Shown here piece by piece: positions 60,811 to 64,000 of a DNA stretch of 64,000 nt. Below the pieces are notes generated by a model that worked only from the letters and a program-made list of their open reading frames with translations, made no database searches and was not told the DNA's origin. Position numbers and translations under genes: made by a program. Numbering within the stretch: the stretch's first letter is position 1; every line of letters starts with the position of its first letter. This DNA is from Devosia sp. Its GTDB lineage: Bacteria; Pseudomonadota; Alphaproteobacteria; Rhizobiales; Devosiaceae. The DNA is taken from assembly GCF_028290625.1 (NCBI RefSeq), contig NZ_JAQGJM010000035.1, positions 1-64,000 on the forward strand. The letters are read 5' to 3'.

Positions 60811-60813
60811 GCG

Positions 60814-61251
60814 ATGAGCGCGCCGACACACTGGATCGGCGTCGCGGCGCGGGGCCATGTGATGGTTGGCGTCGCCGAGGGGTTCGTGATGTTCGCGCAT
60901 GGCAAGCATAGCGCGGTCAGGCAGGTGCAGCCGGGCGACTGGTTCGCCTATTATTCGCCGACGCAAACGCTGGGCAAGGCCGACGCCGTTCGACGGTTCA
61001 CGGCAATCGGGCAGGTGCTGGACGGCGAGCCCGTGCAGATGCAAATGGGCGTCGATGACACCGGCTGGCGGCGGTCGGCGCGATTTCTCGACGCGCAAGA
61101 AGCCGATATCTATTTGCTGCTGCCGCAGCTTTCCTTCGTGACCAATCCAAGCCATTGGGGCATGTACTTTCGCAAATCGCTGTTCAGGGTGGAGGCCGGC
61201 GATTTTGCGCTGATCGCCGAAGCCATGGGCGTGGCCAACCAGATCCACTGA
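60814..61251 (+). CDS. EVE-domain protein
   Basis: 145 residues of the PUA-like EVE/UPF0310 family: [10 protein letters not shown] and [20 protein letters not shown], with the first strand [23 protein letters not shown] proteins recognise modified bases in DNA or RNA in some systems. Starts 3 bases after dapB, ends 14 bases before gpmA. No link to the distant island methyltransferase can be shown. Confidence 0.85.
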   Translation: MSAPTHWIGVAARGHVMVGVAEGFVMFAHGKHSAVRQVQPGDWFAYYSPTQTLGKADAVRRFTAIGQVLDGEPVQMQMGVDDTGWRRSARFLDAQEADIYLLLPQLSFVTNPSHWGMYFRKSLFRVEAGDFALIAEAMGVANQIH

Positions 61252-61265
61252 CGGAGACTTTTAGC

Positions 61266-61880
61266 ATGACCGGCACCCTGATCCTCGTGCGCCACGGGGA
61301 AAGCGACTGGAACCTCAAGAACTTGTTCACCGGCTGGCGCAATCCGGACCTGACGGAGAAGGGGATCGGCGAGGCGCGGGCGACCGGCGTCAAGCTCAAG
61401 GCCAAGGGCTATGTGCCGGACATCTATTTCACCTCCAACCTGCGCCGGGCCCAGCACACGCTGGACCTGATGCTGGAGGAAATGGGGATCACCGAGGTGA
61501 CGATCACGCGCTCGCTGAAGCTCAACGAGCGCGATTATGGCGACCTTACCGGGCTCAACAAGGACGATGCGCGCGTCAAATGGGGCGAAGAGCAGGTGCT
61601 GATCTGGCGCCGCTCGTTCGACGTGCCGCCGCCGGGAGGCGAGAGCCTCAAGGATACCGCGGCCCGCACGCTGCCCTATTATGAGAGCGCGATCGTGCCG
61701 CTGTTGAAGGCGGGCAAGACCGTGCTGGTGGCGGCGCATGGCAATTCGTTGCGCTCGATCGTGATGGCGGTTGAGGGGCTGACGCCCGAGCAGATCCTCA
61801 AGCGCGAACTGGCGACCGGGGAGCCGGTGGTTTACCAGATCGGCGCAGAGGGGCAACTGGAAGCACGGGTGGAGATTTAG
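61266..61880 (+). CDS. gpmA: 2,3-bisphosphoglycerate-dependent phosphoglycerate mutase
   Basis: 204 residues: [20 protein letters not shown] with catalytic His in [37 protein letters not shown] with the catalytic Glu, [16 protein letters not shown], and [19 protein letters not shown] with the second His. Interconverts 3- and 2-phosphoglycerate in glycolysis. ATG at 61266 gives the canonical start; longer frames overlap the EVE gene. Confidence 0.96.
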   Translation: MTGTLILVRHGESDWNLKNLFTGWRNPDLTEKGIGEARATGVKLKAKGYVPDIYFTSNLRRAQHTLDLMLEEMGITEVTITRSLKLNERDYGDLTGLNKDDARVKWGEEQVLIWRRSFDVPPPGGESLKDTAARTLPYYESAIVPLLKAGKTVLVAAHGNSLRSIVMAVEGLTPEQILKRELATGEPVVYQIGAEGQLEARVEI

Positions 61881-61882
61881 CG

Positions 61883-61896
61883 TTTCACGTGAATCC
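61883..61896 (+). repeat. parS-like 14-mer, copy 4
   Basis: GTTTCACGTGAATC directly after the gpmA stop. Confidence 0.45.
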
Positions 61897-61904
61897 CGCC
61901 GCGC

Positions 61905-62774
61905 CTAGTGCGCGGCGGAGATCACGCCTGCTTCCCAGCCGAGGATAGCCCTCTTGCGAGGAACGCCCCAGTGGTAGCCGGTGAGGGCGCCGGAGGTGCC
62001 GACGACGCGGTGGCAGGGGACGACGAAGGAGATCGGGTTCTTGCCCACCGCGGCGCCAACGGCGCGCGAAGCGGTGGGGCGGCCAATATCCTGGGCGACC
62101 TTGGAATAGGTGGTGGCGCAGCCCACGGGAATCTTGAGCAGAGTTTCCCAGACGCTGACTTCGAAATCGGTGCCGATCAGCACGACCCGCACCGGGCGGT
62201 CGGCGGACCATTGCGCCGGATCGAACGCCTGCGCGATCATCGGGGCGACGCGGGCATCGTCGCGGGTGAAGCGGGCATTGGGCCAGCGCTGGGCGAGGTC
62301 CTGGAAAGCTTCCTCGATGGTGGTCTGGCCGTCGGCGAAGCCGAGGCCGGACATGCCGTATTCGGTGGCGGTAACCACCGCCATGCCGAAGGGTGACGGA
62401 CCGACACCCCAGATCATGTCGAGCCCGGCGCCGCCAGCGCGGAAAATTCCCGGAGGCATGGCCTCGTAGGTCACGAACAGATCATGCAGCCGCGAGGTCG
62501 AGGACAGGCCGACCTCATAGGTGGTGTCGAGCACGCTCTGGCGATCGCGCAGCAGGAATTTGGCATGGTCAAGCGCCACCGCCTGGGCAAAGCTCTTGGG
62601 GCTGAGGCCACACCAGCGGCGGAACAGGTCGGTGAGCTGCCGCTCGCTGAGGCCCATGGCGCGGGCAAAGCGGGGCAGGTCGAGCAGATCGGGGCCGTTC
62701 TCGCTGAGATAGCGGATGGCGGCCTGGATGGTCTCGTAATCGGTTTGGGGCGTGGCCGTGATCATCTGGTTCAT
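61905..62774 (-). CDS. Ada-like bifunctional protein: AraC HTH plus O6-methylguanine-DNA methyltransferase
   Basis: 289 residues. The N-terminal half is an AraC helix-turn-helix pair (LPRFARAMGLSERQLTDLFR; SPKSFAQAVALDHAKFLLRD) and the C-terminal half an MGMT domain with FVVPCHRVVGTSGALTGYHW (acceptor Cys in PCHR). The Ada N-terminal zinc domain that repairs methylphosphotriesters is absent, a common shortened form. Repairs O6-alkylguanine and may regulate its own or other repair genes. ATG at 62774 or 62801. Confidence 0.9.
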   Translation of the reverse strand: MNQMITATPQTDYETIQAAIRYLSENGPDLLDLPRFARAMGLSERQLTDLFRRWCGLSPKSFAQAVALDHAKFLLRDRQSVLDTTYEVGLSSTSRLHDLFVTYEAMPPGIFRAGGAGLDMIWGVGPSPFGMAVVTATEYGMSGLGFADGQTTIEEAFQDLAQRWPNARFTRDDARVAPMIAQAFDPAQWSADRPVRVVLIGTDFEVSVWETLLKIPVGCATTYSKVAQDIGRPTASRAVGAAVGKNPISFVVPCHRVVGTSGALTGYHWGVPRKRAILGWEAGVISAAH

Positions 62775-62860
62775 TTGAACACCCATGCGTGGGATTGTCA
62801 TGGGGGATATCTAGGCGCGCGGGCGGGGGGAATGCGACCCGGTTTTGACGGCAAGAAGGG

Positions 62861-63343
62861 CTAGCCGCGGGCCTTGCGCAGGGCGGTGCCGAAAGCCTTG
62901 GCGAGGCTGGATTTGTCGTCCTGGGTGAGGAAGGCGCCGATCTCCGTCTCGCCCTTGGAGGTGCGTAGCTTGAGAGCCGTGGTGCGCTCGTTGAAATCGC
63001 GGTCGATCACCAGGCGGACTGTCTTGGGGTTAAATTGGCTTTTGGCGACGGTGCCCTTGATATCGGTGGCGACCAGCTCAAGCCGGTCGGACCATAGGGT
63101 CAACTGCTGGCGGCGCTTTTCGCCCCGCATCGCGGTGTGCAGCGCAAAGGCGATGGCAATGACGTCGAGGCCCATGAAGCCGACGACCGGCCAGGCGCCG
63201 AGCGAAAAGAAAATCAGGCCGGGCAGTGCGGCGAGCGCGACCACCAGGGCAATAACGATCCGCAGGCCGCGCGGCGTCAGCGACCGGTGGGGCGTCAGTT
63301 CCGCCGCGAACAGCGGCGCAGTGGTGGTTGCTTGCATGGGCAT
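62861..63343 (-). CDS. DUF2244 membrane protein
   Basis: 160 residues with two adjacent hydrophobic helices (IVIALVVALAALPGLIFFSL; GFMGLDVIAIAFALHTAM) and a soluble C-terminal part ending TEIGAFLTQDDKSSLAKAFG, the DUF2244 pattern. Function unknown. Divergent from nth by 44 bases. Confidence 0.85.
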   Translation of the reverse strand: MPMQATTTAPLFAAELTPHRSLTPRGLRIVIALVVALAALPGLIFFSLGAWPVVGFMGLDVIAIAFALHTAMRGEKRRQQLTLWSDRLELVATDIKGTVAKSQFNPKTVRLVIDRDFNERTTALKLRTSKGETEIGAFLTQDDKSSLAKAFGTALRKARG

Positions 63344-63387
63344 GTGCTTCTCTTGTTCAGTATAGCCGCAGAATCACCGGAGTGAGA

Positions 63388-64000
63388 ATGGCCAAGGGCA
63401 AAAAATTGAAGGGGCTTCCGCCGGCCGATGTGGAATCCATTTTCGCAGCCTTCGAGCGCGATAATCCCGAGCCCAAGGGGGAACTGGACTACATCAACGC
63501 CTTCACGCTGCTGGTCGCGGTGGTGTTATCGGCGCAGGCCACTGACGTGGGCGTGAACAAGGCGACCAAGAAACTGTTCGAACTGGCGCCCAGCCCCGCG
63601 GCGATGGTGGCGCTGGGACCGGAGCGAATCGAGGAACTGGTCAAGACAATCGGGCTTTATCGCACCAAGGCCAAGAACGTGTTCGCGCTCAGCCAATTGC
63701 TGATCGAGCGGCACAATGGCGAAGTGCCGGATCGGCGCGAGGCGCTGGAGGCACTGCCCGGCGTGGGGCGCAAGACCGGTAATGTGGTGCTCAATATTTT
63801 CTTCAAGCAGCCCACCATCGCGGTGGACACGCATCTGTTTCGGGTCGGCAATCGCACCGGGTTGGCACCGGGCGAAAACCCCTTGCAGGTCGAGATGGCG
63901 TTGATCAAGGCGGTGCCGGAGCACTATCTGCTGCACGCCCATCACTGGCTGATCCTGCACGGACGCTATGTGTGCAAGGCGCGCAAGCCGGAATGCTGGC
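63388..64000 (+). CDS. nth: endonuclease III, 3' end beyond the window
   Basis: 204 codons present from ATG at 63388. Bifunctional DNA glycosylase/AP lyase for oxidised pyrimidines: LLVAVVLSAQATDVGVNKAT, the helix-hairpin-helix LEALPGVGRKTGNVVLNIFF with catalytic Lys, and IAVDTHLFRVGNRTG with catalytic Asp. HGRYVCKARKPECW begins the iron-sulfur Cys cluster where the window ends. Confidence 0.95.
   Translation, partial: MAKGKKLKGLPPADVESIFAAFERDNPEPKGELDYINAFTLLVAVVLSAQATDVGVNKATKKLFELAPSPAAMVALGPERIEELVKTIGLYRTKAKNVFALSQLLIERHNGEVPDRREALEALPGVGRKTGNVVLNIFFKQPTIAVDTHLFRVGNRTGLAPGENPLQVEMALIKAVPEHYLLHAHHWLILHGRYVCKARKPECW

Noticed and set aside
1..64000. tRNA genes, rRNA genes, CRISPR arrays, intact insertion sequences
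   Set aside because: None could be recognised by eye; the island's target is a protein gene, not a tRNA.

Overview
The window looks like a chromosome segment of a GC-rich alphaproteobacterium of the order Hyphomicrobiales, most like Devosia or a close relative. This is inferred from gene content and order (xylB-xylA under a LacI-type regulator, rph-rdgB-hemW, hrcA-grpE, rsmI-yraN-gshB, dnaK...dnaJ) and protein character, not from a database search. I see no rRNA, tRNA or CRISPR array.

Layout. (1) 1-8.2 kb, chromosome: xylose catabolism (xylA partial, xylB, LacI-type regulator, aldose 1-epimerase), an epoxide hydrolase-like gene, a WYL regulator, a cold-shock/DUF1294 membrane protein and a cyclopropane fatty acid synthase-like gene. 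(2) 8.3-35.7 kb: comM is cut in two just before its Walker A motif. Its 3' part lies at 8282-9208 and its 5' part at 35001-35654, with about 25.8 kb of foreign DNA between. (3) 35.8-64 kb, chromosome: GH25 lysozyme, PQQ sugar dehydrogenase, marC, gshB, yraN, rsmI, an LpoA-like lipoprotein, hemW-rdgB-small ORF-rph, hrcA-grpE, pncA, pabBC, dnaK, a degenerate hydrolase, dnaJ, pyrF, dapB, an EVE protein, gpmA, an Ada-like protein and nth (partial).

The island. An 11-base core (AGCATGTTGTG) lies at both junctions (9165, 35014) and again inside at 16354 and, with one mismatch, at 17982. The DNA therefore reads as tandem units stacked in comM. Unit A (9.2-16.4 kb) carries redox, efflux and regulator genes. 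Unit B (16.4-18.0 kb) carries a cupin protein and an unknown protein. The last unit (18.0-35.0 kb) holds a large serine recombinase next to the right junction, a relaxase with accessory genes, a primase-like protein and cargo. A and B have no recombinase and end in similar 101-base sequences. A short palindrome from those ends recurs at 18475, 24750 and 26609, between cargo blocks.

The most interesting cargo is the overlapping three-gene operon at 18881-24607. It encodes a DNA cytosine-C5 methyltransferase, a 998-residue protein with a MORC/MutL-like GHKL ATPase at one end and a histidine-kinase-like GHKL domain plus H-box at the other, and a 553-residue protein starting with a receiver domain that keeps all the canonical residues. 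I propose it as a DNA-modification-linked phosphotransfer defence system; no function is shown by the sequence alone.

Several starts are not ATG (TTG for dnaJ, hemW and the LysR gene; GTG for xylA). A 40-residue and a 48-residue gene, both easy to miss, are included.
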